Assembly (NCBI RefSeq): GCF_023100805.1
Contig: NZ_CP095855.1
Location: 5,249,001 to 5,313,000, forward strand
Reading direction: 5' to 3'
DNA from: Chitinophaga filiformis
Lineage (GTDB): Bacteria > Bacteroidota > Bacteroidia > Chitinophagales > Chitinophagaceae
Length of the DNA: 64,000 nt
The position numbers and the translations under genes were made by a program. This document shows, piece by piece, positions 16,202-25,794 of the stretch. The notes under the pieces are model-generated. The model had not been told where the DNA came from, did no database searches, and saw only the letters and a list, made by a program, of their open reading frames with translations. Every line of letters begins with the position of its first letter. Position 1 is the first letter of the stretch.

Positions 16202-16651
16202 TCAAAACCGCATAAAAACCATATACAGGCCCAGACCGAAAATAACATGGCCGAGCCCTACAACAATTATGTAAGAATATAAGGGTATTAACGGCGGGTT
16301 TGGATGCATCTTAATAAAACAATACCAGAATATCATGGCCACAATCCCTGCCGCCATACCAAACAGCATACCTGATCTGATGTCCGGCTCCATAACGGCT
16401 GATTCACAAAGAAAGTAGTAGATAAATGAAAATATAATACCTATCAGGTAATGTAAAACCACACCTATGAATAAATCTGATCGGGACTTTGTTAGTCCTT
16501 TGTCTCGCGTAGTGTGATTTGTTACCATAGTAGCCAGGATGCCTACCACTTTATAATTTTTCCTGGTAATAAGAAACAGCAGGTACATCGCTCCTGTCAT
16601 GAGCAGCGTACCCCAGATGCCGGCAATGATGATGATAAAAAGGTCGTGCAT
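16202..16651 (-). CDS. Four-TM membrane protein of unknown function
   Basis: A 149-residue integral membrane protein with four predicted TM segments at about 5-27, 61-82, 92-111 and 122-145 and short polar loops. No catalytic or transport motif stands out. It resembles small DUF-type membrane proteins (for example DUF6789/DUF2938-like) in layout only. Transcribed alone, between the HxlR gene (opposite strand) and a pseudogene. Confidence 0.6.
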   Translation of the reverse strand: MHDLFIIIIAGIWGTLLMTGAMYLLFLITRKNYKVVGILATMVTNHTTRDKGLTKSRSDLFIGVVLHYLIGIIFSFIYYFLCESAVMEPDIRSGMLFGMAAGIVAMIFWYCFIKMHPNPPLIPLYSYIIVVGLGHVIFGLGLYMVFMRF

Positions 16652-16861
16652 ATTCCTGTTTAGCCCGGTTAAGTTTGATCTGAATAATTTCTGTTTCTAT
16701 ACGACAAACAGAATACCAAAGCTACACGCGCAGCTGTTGCTGATCACCAGAGCCATTATACCTGTAATATTGAGGAAGGTAATCTTCGAAAGCGGCTCCA
16801 GGCGATTTTCGTCGTGGATATAAAGCCCAACTCAGCCAATAATTCACATTAACAACCCCCC

Positions 16862-17039
16862 CAAAGCATCCAACGCTCCGATACAGTAATATCCGTTAGG
16901 GTGCCACTACACTACAATATCATTAAAGAAGCCTTTTCGGCAGGCAAAAGTGTGTTAAGTGAATGGGCCTCTCGGCAAAAATCTGGAAGAAGCAGAAGAG
17001 CTGGCAAAGTCTTCCGGAATCGACCCACTATTTATAGCC
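16862..17039 (+). pseudogene. Frameshifted fragment of a Gfo/Idh/MocA-type oxidoreductase
   Basis: The plus-strand frame reads SDTVISVRVPLHYNIIKEAF and then AGKSVLSEW; after one extra G at about 16960-16963 the adjacent frame continues PLGKNLEEAEELAKSSGI. Together this is the characteristic end of the nucleotide-binding domain of Gfo/Idh/MocA (Gal80-like) dehydrogenases (VPxHxxxVxxAxxAGKHVxxEWPLGxxxxEAxxLA). Only this 60-residue piece remains; it is cut by the 3' end of the convergent TlpA gene at 17040. Clear decay product. Confidence 0.75.
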
Positions 17040-18275
17040 CTACAAGTCCTTTACAATCTTGATCATTGCCTCCATCTCCAGCATCAGTTCCTGATCAGAC
17101 GAATACCCCGTTGTTTGAAACCTGAGATTTCCATTCCTGTCAATAATAGCTTTAGTGGGAATACCGCTCACTTTAAAAGAACTGGCAACATCTGCTGCGG
17201 GTTTATCCAGGAATGTATGTACAGGAAGTTTATTCTTTTTACAATATTCATTTACGGCAGACGCTTTGTCTTTAGTAGCGATAAACAGGAACAACACCTC
17301 CGGATACTTTTTCCTTAGGTTCTCCATCGCTGGCATAGAAGCTATACAAGGCAAACACCAGGTAGCCCAGAAATCCACTACAACTATCTTGCCTTTCAAT
17401 TTTACCAACGATACCTCTTTTCCGTTAAGATCCGAAACAGTGAAATCCGGAGCCTGTGTATCAACAATCATTTTTTGAGTTAATGACGCAAGGTGGATAG
17501 CCTCCAGATTTTGTCGGATGGAGTCCAAAAATACGGTAGTACGTATCTCACTACCTAATTTTTTAACACCCAGCTTCCTAAGCTGGATGTGCATAGCACT
17601 ACTTCCTCTTCCCGCTTCTGCCATTTTAAGCAATATATCCCATGCCTCATCCTCCAGCCCGTTAGCAAGCAGCAGGGTGCTGTATAATTCCGCCACTTCA
17701 GGACTCAGCCCATCCATGTCTTCATTTTTTAAAGCCATTCTTAGATAAAAGAGCGCATCTTTATCTTTTCCGTTTGCATGAAGAATGGCTGCATAGGTTT
17801 CATAATAGGGATACATCGCCATTTGCATAAAACGGTTCCAGTCTTCCAGTGGAAATTCAGCTGGTTTAGCTGCCGGATCATCTTTATAAGATAAATATAA
17901 GTTTACCGTTTGGGCTGCTATTTTTTCTGCATATGCCAGATTAATTTTCTTATTTAAGAGCTCTTCCGCACCCATATTCAGATAAGAAGTCTGATTAAAC
18001 TTGTTCCAGATCTGTTTAATATAGGCTTCAAATTGCGCCTCATCGTTAACACGCAGGTAAGCCATTGCTACTTCCCCTTTCAACATGTCAACATCTTCTG
18101 AATTCTTAAGGTGAAGGTCCTGAATGATGGCATACATTGAATCTGTAGCCTTTACGGGATCTGTTTGCTTTGCCAGAGCCCTTGCCCGGCTATAAAACAT
18201 TTCTTTATCCTGTGCCCTGGCATCCCATACAGTACAGCTGATAGTAGTGATCAAGAATAAGGTGATAGTTCTCAT
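17040..18275 (-). CDS. Secreted TlpA-family thioredoxin with helical N-terminal region
   Basis: A 411-residue exported protein: signal peptide MRTITLFLITTISCTVWDARAQ, a long helical region (about 25-255) of TPR-like character, and a C-terminal TlpA/AhpC-type thioredoxin domain with FWATWCLPC near residue 310 and a cis-Pro region VSGIPTKAIID. Start placed at 18275 because the extra upstream residues precede the signal peptide. Divergent from the ECF sigma-SusCD operon, which itself contains two more TlpA proteins, so it is probably part of the same periplasmic redox module. Confidence 0.85.
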   Translation of the reverse strand: MRTITLFLITTISCTVWDARAQDKEMFYSRARALAKQTDPVKATDSMYAIIQDLHLKNSEDVDMLKGEVAMAYLRVNDEAQFEAYIKQIWNKFNQTSYLNMGAEELLNKKINLAYAEKIAAQTVNLYLSYKDDPAAKPAEFPLEDWNRFMQMAMYPYYETYAAILHANGKDKDALFYLRMALKNEDMDGLSPEVAELYSTLLLANGLEDEAWDILLKMAEAGRGSSAMHIQLRKLGVKKLGSEIRTTVFLDSIRQNLEAIHLASLTQKMIVDTQAPDFTVSDLNGKEVSLVKLKGKIVVVDFWATWCLPCIASMPAMENLRKKYPEVLFLFIATKDKASAVNEYCKKNKLPVHTFLDKPAADVASSFKVSGIPTKAIIDRNGNLRFQTTGYSSDQELMLEMEAMIKIVKDL

Positions 18276-18645
18276 GTTTTTCTCATTGGAGTTCGAAAGA
18301 TAGAACCGAATTGTGTCGGGAGAGGAATTATTACGTAAACCCTGTAAAAAATGTGACGAAATCATCGTCCTCCTATTTATAGCCCCCTTTTGAACGCTTC
18401 TTACCCCTTCCTATTTTCTCCACCGAGTTTAAGATTACTTACTGGCCTTAATTATAAACAGGACAGATCTCGTAAATCAAAATCCGGAGCATTTTGAATA
18501 TTTAGATTTATTTCATACTTTACGCATATTTCTTAAATCTTAACGAAATGTATAAACTAATTGCGGCTCAATCACGGCTGATTTAGTATGGTTATTTAGA
18601 ATGTGATTAATTATATAATATATCAGGGTACTTTATACTATTAGG
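18276..18645. promoter_or_regulatory. Divergent promoter region of TlpA and ECF sigma genes
   Basis: This 370-bp AT-rich spacer contains no gene. It has CTTAAATCTTAACG (18532-18545), GGCTGATTTA (18576-18585) and GGTACTTTATAC (about 18627-18638) ahead of the ECF sigma start at 18646. The same blocks recur at 10198-10272. They may be sigma-specific elements, for example an autoregulated ECF promoter. Confidence 0.45.
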
Positions 18646-19224
18646 ATGCAAAAGCTTACATGTGAAAGGGAGCGGGAATTACTTAATGCGCTTACACTTG
18701 ACGATGAGCAGGCATTCGCTGTACTTTTTCACAACTATAAAAATAAGATCTACGGTTTCATCCTGGGGATCACCTCCTCAGAAGAAATTTCGAAAGACAT
18801 CGTCCAGGACGTTTTTTTGAAAATATGGAAAATGCGCCATCGTGCCAGCGAAATTGAAAACTTTAATGCCTTAATTTATCGTATGGCAAGGAATGCTGCG
18901 CTTGATCATCTGAAGCGGGCTTCACGCGAGTCTACGGTGCTTTCACATCTAAGTGTGCTCTCAAAAGAAGCTACTGCCCATGATCCTTTCGAGGATATCA
19001 AGGCTGCAGAAATTAAAACAAAATACGAAAACGCTTTACAAAGATTACCCAAACAACAACGGCTGGTTTATGAACTAAAACATCTTCAAGGGATTGAATA
19101 CCCGGAGATTGCTAAAAAACTGCGTCTTTCTGTTCCTACCATAAGAAGCCACTTCAGAAATGCCCTGAATGCCTTAAAATCCAACCTCTTTCTGACCCTG
19201 TTCATTATAATTACCCGCTTTTAA
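18646..19224 (+). CDS. ECF-type RNA polymerase sigma factor
   Basis: A 192-residue sigma-70 family member of the Bacteroidota ECF group. Region 2 is visible as FHNYKNKIYGFILGITSSEEISKDIVQDVFLKIW (22-57), region 4 as RLPKQQRLVYELKHLQGIEYPEIAKKLRLSVPTIRSHFRNAL (124-165). The hydrophobic tail LFLTLFIIITRF is typical for this subgroup. Followed by a FecR gene 99 bp downstream and SusC/SusD, the standard arrangement in which substrate binding at SusC releases the sigma from FecR. Confidence 0.93.
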   Translation: MQKLTCERERELLNALTLDDEQAFAVLFHNYKNKIYGFILGITSSEEISKDIVQDVFLKIWKMRHRASEIENFNALIYRMARNAALDHLKRASRESTVLSHLSVLSKEATAHDPFEDIKAAEIKTKYENALQRLPKQQRLVYELKHLQGIEYPEIAKKLRLSVPTIRSHFRNALNALKSNLFLTLFIIITRF

Positions 19225-19323
19225 CAGTCGGAAAAAAAATCTGCATCTTTCTTGCACGTTTTGGTCTTTTGATCGTCTTACAGATATACGCATGGGAAAC
19301 CCGTGCTAAATAAGTTTAAACAA

Positions 19324-20490
19324 ATGTCTGAAGATAGAATAAGACTTTTACTGTCAAAATATATCCACCGCCAGTGTAACCCGCAGGAAGAAGCCGAATT
19401 GTTCAGTTTCCTGAGGGAACTTAGCGATGAACAAAAAGACGATCTCCTGGCCAATATCTGGAATGATTTTGAGTCCAAACAGGAGCTTCCGGAAGAAGAG
19501 GCTGAGCAAATACTGGACGCTATTCTGACCAGAAGGCGCCGTTTCCCGCTTAAATATATCTCAATCGCAGCATCCGTCCTGATTGTCTTGTCTACCGGTG
19601 CGTACTTTTTATTGCACTCCAATAGGCAGTTATCTGCTGATCATAATAAGATTGCACTCACTGATATCAGGCCAGGTGAAAATAAAGCCGAACTCTCCAT
19701 GGGGAATGGCAAAAGAATACTGCTCGGCACCGGCTTACAGAAAATCACTGTTCCGAATACGGACCTCGTAATTCAGGAAAATGCTAACGGATCGCTTACT
19801 TATAATAAGAGTACGATCACTGATACGGAGCCAATAACCTACGATACACTTAGGACACCGAGAGGAGGTGTTTACCAGTTAAACCTGGGTGACGGTACTA
19901 AAATCTGGCTGAACACAGCAAGCGCCATCCGTTTCCCCGAAAAATTTGGACACAGGAACCGCGATGTGGAGCTCCTTTATGGCGAGGCGTACTTCGAAGT
20001 GCAACATCGGACAGATGCGCCTTTTACCGTTAAAACTACAGCTGGTGTGATACGCGATTTAGGTACTCATTTCAATGTTAATACCGGCACTGGCGATGGC
20101 CAGGTAGCTGCTACCTTGTTGGAAGGCGCCATTCAGATCGAAACAAACAAGAACATAAAGAGAATAAAGCCAGGTCAGCAAGCCTTATTTAATGGAGGGA
20201 AATTATCAGTTCATGAGGTAGACGCTGAAGAAATGATTGCCTGGAAAGATGGATATTTCATGTTTGATGAAACCATGGAAAGCGCCATGCAAAAGATCAG
20301 TTTGTGGTACGATGTTAAAGTTGAATATCAGGATGCCGGAATAAAAGGAATTCCGGTACTGGCAACCATCACGCGTTCCAGCAACATCAGCAATGTCCTG
20401 AGCATTCTTGAAATGACGAAAAAGGTCCGTTTTAATATAGACGGCAGAACAGTTAAAGTTTTTTATTTCAACCAAAATACTGCTAAGTAA
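19324..20490 (+). CDS. FecR-family anti-sigma factor
   Basis: A 388-residue trans-membrane anti-sigma protein. The cytoplasmic N-terminus (1-80) with SKYIHRQCNPQEEAELFSFL binds the sigma; one TM segment lies at about 88-106 (YISIAASVLIVLSTGAYFLL); the periplasmic FecR domain carries DTLRTPRGGVYQLNLGDGTKIWLN and LYGEAYFEVQH, then the C-terminal DUF4974 with MESAMQKISLWYDVKVEY. The ATG at 19324 is preferred over a GTG at 19303. Lies between the ECF sigma and SusC genes. Confidence 0.92.
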   Translation: MSEDRIRLLLSKYIHRQCNPQEEAELFSFLRELSDEQKDDLLANIWNDFESKQELPEEEAEQILDAILTRRRRFPLKYISIAASVLIVLSTGAYFLLHSNRQLSADHNKIALTDIRPGENKAELSMGNGKRILLGTGLQKITVPNTDLVIQENANGSLTYNKSTITDTEPITYDTLRTPRGGVYQLNLGDGTKIWLNTASAIRFPEKFGHRNRDVELLYGEAYFEVQHRTDAPFTVKTTAGVIRDLGTHFNVNTGTGDGQVAATLLEGAIQIETNKNIKRIKPGQQALFNGGKLSVHEVDAEEMIAWKDGYFMFDETMESAMQKISLWYDVKVEYQDAGIKGIPVLATITRSSNISNVLSILEMTKKVRFNIDGRTVKVFYFNQNTAK

Positions 20491-20558
20491 GTAAAATGAC
20501 GATTATCCAAAAAACACAAAACAGCATGACAATAATTAAATGATCTTTTCTGTAAAAG

Positions 20559-20586
20559 GAAAAGGAGTGCTGGAACACTCCTTTTC
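20559..20586 (+). terminator. Hairpin between FecR and SusC genes
   Basis: Perfect 11-bp stem GAAAAGGAGTG (20559-20569) with CACTCCTTTTC (20576-20586), loop CTGGAA. It separates the regulatory genes from susC, so susC probably has its own sigma-dependent promoter in the following 70 bp. Attenuating rather than complete termination is possible because the T-run is short. Confidence 0.6.
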
Positions 20587-20657
20587 AAACTCTTAAATCT
20601 TTTCCGATGTGATCGGGAATGAACGTTTTCTATAATTCATGATTTAAAAGCATGTAA

Positions 20658-23600
20658 ATGTATAAAATTTCTGCAACAGATTTTATGCAGCACCCTCGCT
20701 GTGCCCTTAATATTTTAAGGAATGTAAAGCTATCTGCCATCCCTTTACTCTTGTTATTATTACTAGTGAGTGCATCCGGTAAAGCACAAAGTATTACACT
20801 CAACCAAAAAAATATTTCCCTGGTAAAAGTGTTCAGAGAAATCCGAACCCAAACCGGTTATAGCTCAGTGTGGTCAGCTACTGATGAAAAAGATAAATTA
20901 GTAAATGTGGCCTTTAAGAATACACCCCTGGAAGTCGCACTTAATCAAATACTTACGCCCTACAACCTGACTTATAACATTGACAGGGAAAATAAAGCCA
21001 TACTGATCCATCCAATACAAACAAGTACTAAAACTACTGCTGCCGCCCCGCTCATAGATGTGAAGGGCGTTGTGGTGAATGTTCTGAAACAGCCACTGCA
21101 GGGAGCTACGATCAAAGTAAAGGGTGCAACCAGATCAACGCTGTCAGGCTCAGACGGATCGTTTCGCCTGACAGAAGTTGCCGCTGATAACACGTTAATC
21201 ATCTCTTTCCTGGGTTATGCTAATAGGGAAGTGAATGCATCAGCAGATCTGGGCACAATTCAGCTTGAACTGGCTATTAATGATCTGCAGGAGATAAAAG
21301 TCACCTATTCTACCGGTTATCAGACCCTGTCGCAGGAACGAAGTGCGGGAGCTTTCTCTAAACCTGCCCTGCATGCAATGTATGACAGGTCAAACAGTAC
21401 AAATATATTACAGCGGCTTGATGGCTTAGTCCCCGGTTTAACGGTAAATAATGCTCCTGATGCAGGATCTAACCCTCTTTTAATCAGGGGACTGACCTCT
21501 ATTAATTCAACAAGAGGCCCCCTGGTAGTTGTTGACGGTGTTCAGCTACCGGATAATGCAATCCAGAATATCAATATGCAGGACGTTGCGGACATCACCA
21601 TACTCAAAGATGCTACCGCCGCTTCTATCTGGGGCGCCAAGGCTGCAAACGGTGTAATTGTAGTTACAACGAAAAAAGGGAGCCCCGGTGATAATCTGAA
21701 AATTGATTACGATGGATATTACAATTTTCAGGGTACTCCGGACCTAAGCTATATTCAGAAAATGAATAGCAGCCAGTTTATAACTACGGCAGAAGAACTT
21801 TTCCCTCAATACGTTGGTGGCAATTCCTGGAGCTCAGTACAGTTGATAGCACCTGTTACACCACATTTACAATATCAGTATGACGCATACAGAGGCGCAA
21901 TATCCCAGGATCAGGCTAATGCGAAGTTAGATAGCCTGTCCCGTATTGACAATGCTGGTCAGATCAGAAAGTACTTTTACCGGCCTGCGGCGACCACCAA
22001 TCATACCGTATCTGTTTCCGGTGGTGGAAAGGCATACACTTTCTATGGCTCTGCTAATTATATAGGAGTAGTAAACAACACACCTGGCCAAAAAGACAAC
22101 CGGTACAAGATTAATTTACGACAAGACTTTAAATTCAATACAAGTCTTCAAGCCTACCTGATAACCGATTTAACTAATCGGGTTACAAGTAGCAACAATT
22201 TAACCGTACCAAGCCTGGACTTAGTACCGTACCAGCTTCTCGCCGATCCGGCAGGCAATCCACTAACGGTTAACCATATGGGTAATTACAGTGATGAGCT
22301 TCGCGAAGATTACCAGGCAAGAAGCCGTATTAATCTGGATTATTCACCGTTGCAGGAAATCAATAGAGGGTATGCTAAAGGAACGGCACTGTCCACCAGG
22401 ATAGTGAGCGGAGTAAAACTAAAGATCTTAAAAGGGCTGCATTATGCAGGAACCTTTGGCTACAGTATCAACTCTTCAAAAAATCGGGTTCAGTTAGATC
22501 AGAACAGCTACCTGGTAAGGGATGAAGTGATGACCTTCACACAGGCGCCAACGATCAATAGCACCCCGGTTTATAATGTTCCGGCTTATGGTGGACGACT
22601 TACTGCCACCGATGACATGCTGAGGAGCTGGACAGTAAGAAACCAGTTGTTTTATGACAATACCTGGCAGGATAAGCATCAATTTACCCTCATGGCCGGG
22701 CAGGAAGCAACCAGCAACTCCCCAATTTCGACTACTGTGATCTATAGAGGATGGGATGACCAGCTTCAGATAGCAAGACCTGTTAATTATGAATTATTGG
22801 GTGCCGGAATTACCGGAACAGTTCCGGGTGGCACAAGGACCTTAGCCAATAATATAACAGGCGGAGAAGGTGTTATAACAAGAACATCGTCATACTATGC
22901 CAACCTGGGCTATACATATATTCATAAATATACCCTGAACAGCAGCTGGCGTGTAGACCGGAGTAACTTATTTGGCTTTGACAACTCAGCCCAAAACAGG
23001 CCGGTTTGGAGTATTGGCGGCAAATGGGCACTGGGCAGCGAACACTTTATGCAGCCAATTACATGGTTAACCCATTTGGATGTCCGGCTAACCTACGGTA
23101 TCACCGGTAACGCACCTACGCCCGGTACCGCTGCATCCTGGGATATATTACATGCTGAAACAAATGTGAATTACCCGACAGGAGTTGGCCTGGTCGTTAC
23201 CGCACCCGCAAATAAAAAACTATCCTGGGAACTCACTAAAAACTACAACCTCGGCTTTGACTTCGAAATAAAGAACGGCATATTGCACGGATCGGTGGAT
23301 GCTTATCTCAAGAAGACAAATAATCTGATAGGCACGCTAAGCACTGCCCCACTTACGGGATATCCTTCAGTCATTGGTAATTATGGAGATTTGGATAATA
23401 AGGGAATCGATCTTTCCCTCAATTCACTTAATATCAGTACCAGTGCTTTTACCTGGTCTACTTCATTTAATCTGGGATACAACAAAAATAAAATTACCCA
23501 GCTGGCCAATCCTACGCCAATTACAACAGGACCGGGTATGATCTCCACAAGATTTTTGGCAGGACATCCTGCATTTACCGTATTCGCCTACAATTATGCA

Positions 23601-24251
23601 GGCTTAAACAATTCCGGGGATCCACAAATAACAAAAGCTGACGGAACCATTACCTCAGGCCCCAACGCATCAACAGCGCTGGATGTAGTCTATAAAGGTA
23701 GTTCACAGCCGGTTTATAGCGGCGGCCTGTCAAATTATTTCCGATATAAAAACTTTGTCTTAGGGATCAATATTATCTATAATGGCGGTAACGTCCTGTT
23801 TCGTGATGTGAATACTTTTTGGTCTGGCGTGCCTTACTCTAATTTTATGCACAGCGAGTTTATAAACCGTTGGAAAGCGCCAGGTGATGAGAAATTTACA
23901 AACATTCCCAGGTATGCAGCTACAAGTGCAGTTAGCGGCAATAGGAACACAAATTATTACACCTATGCCAACACCAATGTTTTTAATGCATCGTTTGCAA
24001 AAGTCCGGGATATTACTTTATCCTACGATCTTAAGAGTTCTCTGCTGAAGAGAATTCATGCCGAGGCTGTCATATTCAGGGCACAGGTCTCCAATCTGAT
24101 GCTATGGAAAGCAAATCATCTTGGCATCGATCCTGAGTTCCAGTCGCTGGGAAACGTTGGCCCAACGCTCACAGCCGGAAGCACGGGGGCAATAAGGAAT
24201 CTGCGTACCGGGCAGGGAACAATCACATTAGGTGCCCATATCACACTTTAA
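20658..24251 (+). CDS. SusC/RagA-family TonB-dependent outer membrane transporter with STN domain
   Basis: A 1197-residue outer-membrane receptor. Order: signal region (to about 43), STN domain interacting with FecR (about 45-125, SITLNQKNISLVKVFREIRTQTGYSS), carboxypeptidase-regulatory-like beta domain (about 133-212, DVKGVVVNVLKQPLQGATIKV), TonB-box region DLQEIKVTYSTGYQTLSQ, plug domain (about 225-345, LLIRGLTSINSTRGPLVVVDGVQ) and a 22-stranded barrel. The STN domain marks it as signalling-competent through FecR and the ECF sigma. With SusD it imports an oligomer, either glycan or peptide; thioredoxin genes downstream argue for a disulfide-containing peptide or a redox role. Confidence 0.95.
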   Translation: MYKISATDFMQHPRCALNILRNVKLSAIPLLLLLLLVSASGKAQSITLNQKNISLVKVFREIRTQTGYSSVWSATDEKDKLVNVAFKNTPLEVALNQILTPYNLTYNIDRENKAILIHPIQTSTKTTAAAPLIDVKGVVVNVLKQPLQGATIKVKGATRSTLSGSDGSFRLTEVAADNTLIISFLGYANREVNASADLGTIQLELAINDLQEIKVTYSTGYQTLSQERSAGAFSKPALHAMYDRSNSTNILQRLDGLVPGLTVNNAPDAGSNPLLIRGLTSINSTRGPLVVVDGVQLPDNAIQNINMQDVADITILKDATAASIWGAKAANGVIVVTTKKGSPGDNLKIDYDGYYNFQGTPDLSYIQKMNSSQFITTAEELFPQYVGGNSWSSVQLIAPVTPHLQYQYDAYRGAISQDQANAKLDSLSRIDNAGQIRKYFYRPAATTNHTVSVSGGGKAYTFYGSANYIGVVNNTPGQKDNRYKINLRQDFKFNTSLQAYLITDLTNRVTSSNNLTVPSLDLVPYQLLADPAGNPLTVNHMGNYSDELREDYQARSRINLDYSPLQEINRGYAKGTALSTRIVSGVKLKILKGLHYAGTFGYSINSSKNRVQLDQNSYLVRDEVMTFTQAPTINSTPVYNVPAYGGRLTATDDMLRSWTVRNQLFYDNTWQDKHQFTLMAGQEATSNSPISTTVIYRGWDDQLQIARPVNYELLGAGITGTVPGGTRTLANNITGGEGVITRTSSYYANLGYTYIHKYTLNSSWRVDRSNLFGFDNSAQNRPVWSIGGKWALGSEHFMQPITWLTHLDVRLTYGITGNAPTPGTAASWDILHAETNVNYPTGVGLVVTAPANKKLSWELTKNYNLGFDFEIKNGILHGSVDAYLKKTNNLIGTLSTAPLTGYPSVIGNYGDLDNKGIDLSLNSLNISTSAFTWSTSFNLGYNKNKITQLANPTPITTGPGMISTRFLAGHPAFTVFAYNYAGLNNSGDPQITKADGTITSGPNASTALDVVYKGSSQPVYSGGLSNYFRYKNFVLGINIIYNGGNVLFRDVNTFWSGVPYSNFMHSEFINRWKAPGDEKFTNIPRYAATSAVSGNRNTNYYTYANTNVFNASFAKVRDITLSYDLKSSLLKRIHAEAVIFRAQVSNLMLWKANHLGIDPEFQSLGNVGPTLTAGSTGAIRNLRTGQGTITLGAHITL

Positions 24252-24266
24252 AAAAGATTAACAGTC

Positions 24267-25727
24267 ATGAAACCATCCATACGATACTATTTAATAACGT
24301 CGCTTCTTTGCGTAATGCTACTTGGCAGCTCCTGCAAAAAGAGATTTTTGGAAATACAGCCCAAAGGATCACTGATTGCCCAAACTACGAATGATTATGA
24401 GCAGATATTAAATGGCATATTCCTCCAGACTACACTATCGGCACCCGTCTACCTCGGGGATGACGTTGCTTTGCAGAAAAATTATATAGATGGAGTACCA
24501 TTAAGAGTGCAACGTCTCTTCAGGTATGAAGACAGGGTTTATGAGTCTGATGAATTGCCGCAGGAAATAACAGCACCTACAGGTTATATTCAGAGACTAT
24601 ACCTTTTTAACAAAGTAATAAACGAGGTAATGTCATCCTCACAGGGTACTGATCAGCAAAAAAGACAATTACTGGCCGAAGCAAAAGTTGGCAGGGCTGT
24701 TTGCAACTTAGCCTTTTTAAATGATTTCTCGCTACCCTATAACCCTTCGTCAGCTACAACTGATCCGGGCATACCAATTATAACCACATCTGATGTTACC
24801 CGCACATCATTTACCCGCTCAAGTGTTGGTGAATGTTATTCGGCGGTTATCAAAGATCTTGCAGAGGCATTGCCAGATGTAGGCGCCCTGGTACACAGAC
24901 GCAGGTTCTCAAAAATGGCTGCTGAATTCTTCCTGACGAAAGTGTATATGAATATGCTGGATTTCAGCTCAGCCAAAACACACATTGACGCGGCATTCTC
25001 TGAGTTATCGGGATCGACAATTCCCTTAGCGCTATATGATTACAATATAGTTTTGGATCCTGATACAGACAGCACCTGGTTTCCGCTTAACTTTTTAGGA
25101 GCATTGTCAAATATGCCACTTGCAGCTAATAATAGTCAAACTATTTACAACATATCAACTACAGTATGGAGATTAGATTTTGCCGACGCAATAGTTTACA
25201 CTCCTTATGTTGCTTCTCTTTTTAGCCCAACTGATAAACGCTTGCTACTGTATGCTGACACTGAAATGTTCGGCACATTTATTTACCCCAAACAAATGCG
25301 TCGCTATCCCAACTTTTTCTTGGACCAGGGACCGTCCTTACCTGAGATGTATTTAATGCGGGCAGAGATCTATGCCCGGAATAGTGATCTATCAAATGCG
25401 AAAGCAGACCTTGAGCTACTTAGGGCTAAAAGAATGCCGGCTGCAGACGCCAAAGTACCCTCAACCGTCGCATCAGACCAGAAGGCATTGGTGCACTTTA
25501 TTCTTGATGAGCGGGTAAGAGAATTTGCGCTTTCAGGTCTGCGGTGGTCTGACATGCGCCGTTTATCGGTTGATCCTGTTTATCATGATCACATTAAACC
25601 GAATCATGACCTGATTGACGCTGACGGGAATGTCGTACAATCTTATACATTAAAGCCTCAACGCTATGCCATGAAATTCGGAGAATTGATGTTAAACCAG
25701 AATAAAGGATTAACAGATAATCAATAA
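24267..25727 (+). CDS. SusD/RagB-family substrate-binding lipoprotein
   Basis: A 486-residue surface lipoprotein. The signal peptide ends at the lipobox LLGSSC with Cys23, followed by KKRFLEIQPKGS. SusD-type helical (TPR-like) segments are evident, and the C-terminal RagB motif RVREFALSGLRWSDMRRL at about 425-442 is strongly diagnostic. It caps the SusC barrel and captures substrate. It starts 16 bp after susC and is surely co-transcribed with it. Confidence 0.94.
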   Translation: MKPSIRYYLITSLLCVMLLGSSCKKRFLEIQPKGSLIAQTTNDYEQILNGIFLQTTLSAPVYLGDDVALQKNYIDGVPLRVQRLFRYEDRVYESDELPQEITAPTGYIQRLYLFNKVINEVMSSSQGTDQQKRQLLAEAKVGRAVCNLAFLNDFSLPYNPSSATTDPGIPIITTSDVTRTSFTRSSVGECYSAVIKDLAEALPDVGALVHRRRFSKMAAEFFLTKVYMNMLDFSSAKTHIDAAFSELSGSTIPLALYDYNIVLDPDTDSTWFPLNFLGALSNMPLAANNSQTIYNISTTVWRLDFADAIVYTPYVASLFSPTDKRLLLYADTEMFGTFIYPKQMRRYPNFFLDQGPSLPEMYLMRAEIYARNSDLSNAKADLELLRAKRMPAADAKVPSTVASDQKALVHFILDERVREFALSGLRWSDMRRLSVDPVYHDHIKPNHDLIDADGNVVQSYTLKPQRYAMKFGELMLNQNKGLTDNQ

Positions 25728-25794
25728 TAATGTATAGCGGATCGCTTGATCATGCTTCCTTTAAATTAACTATCACAAAATCTAAAATTAAAAT

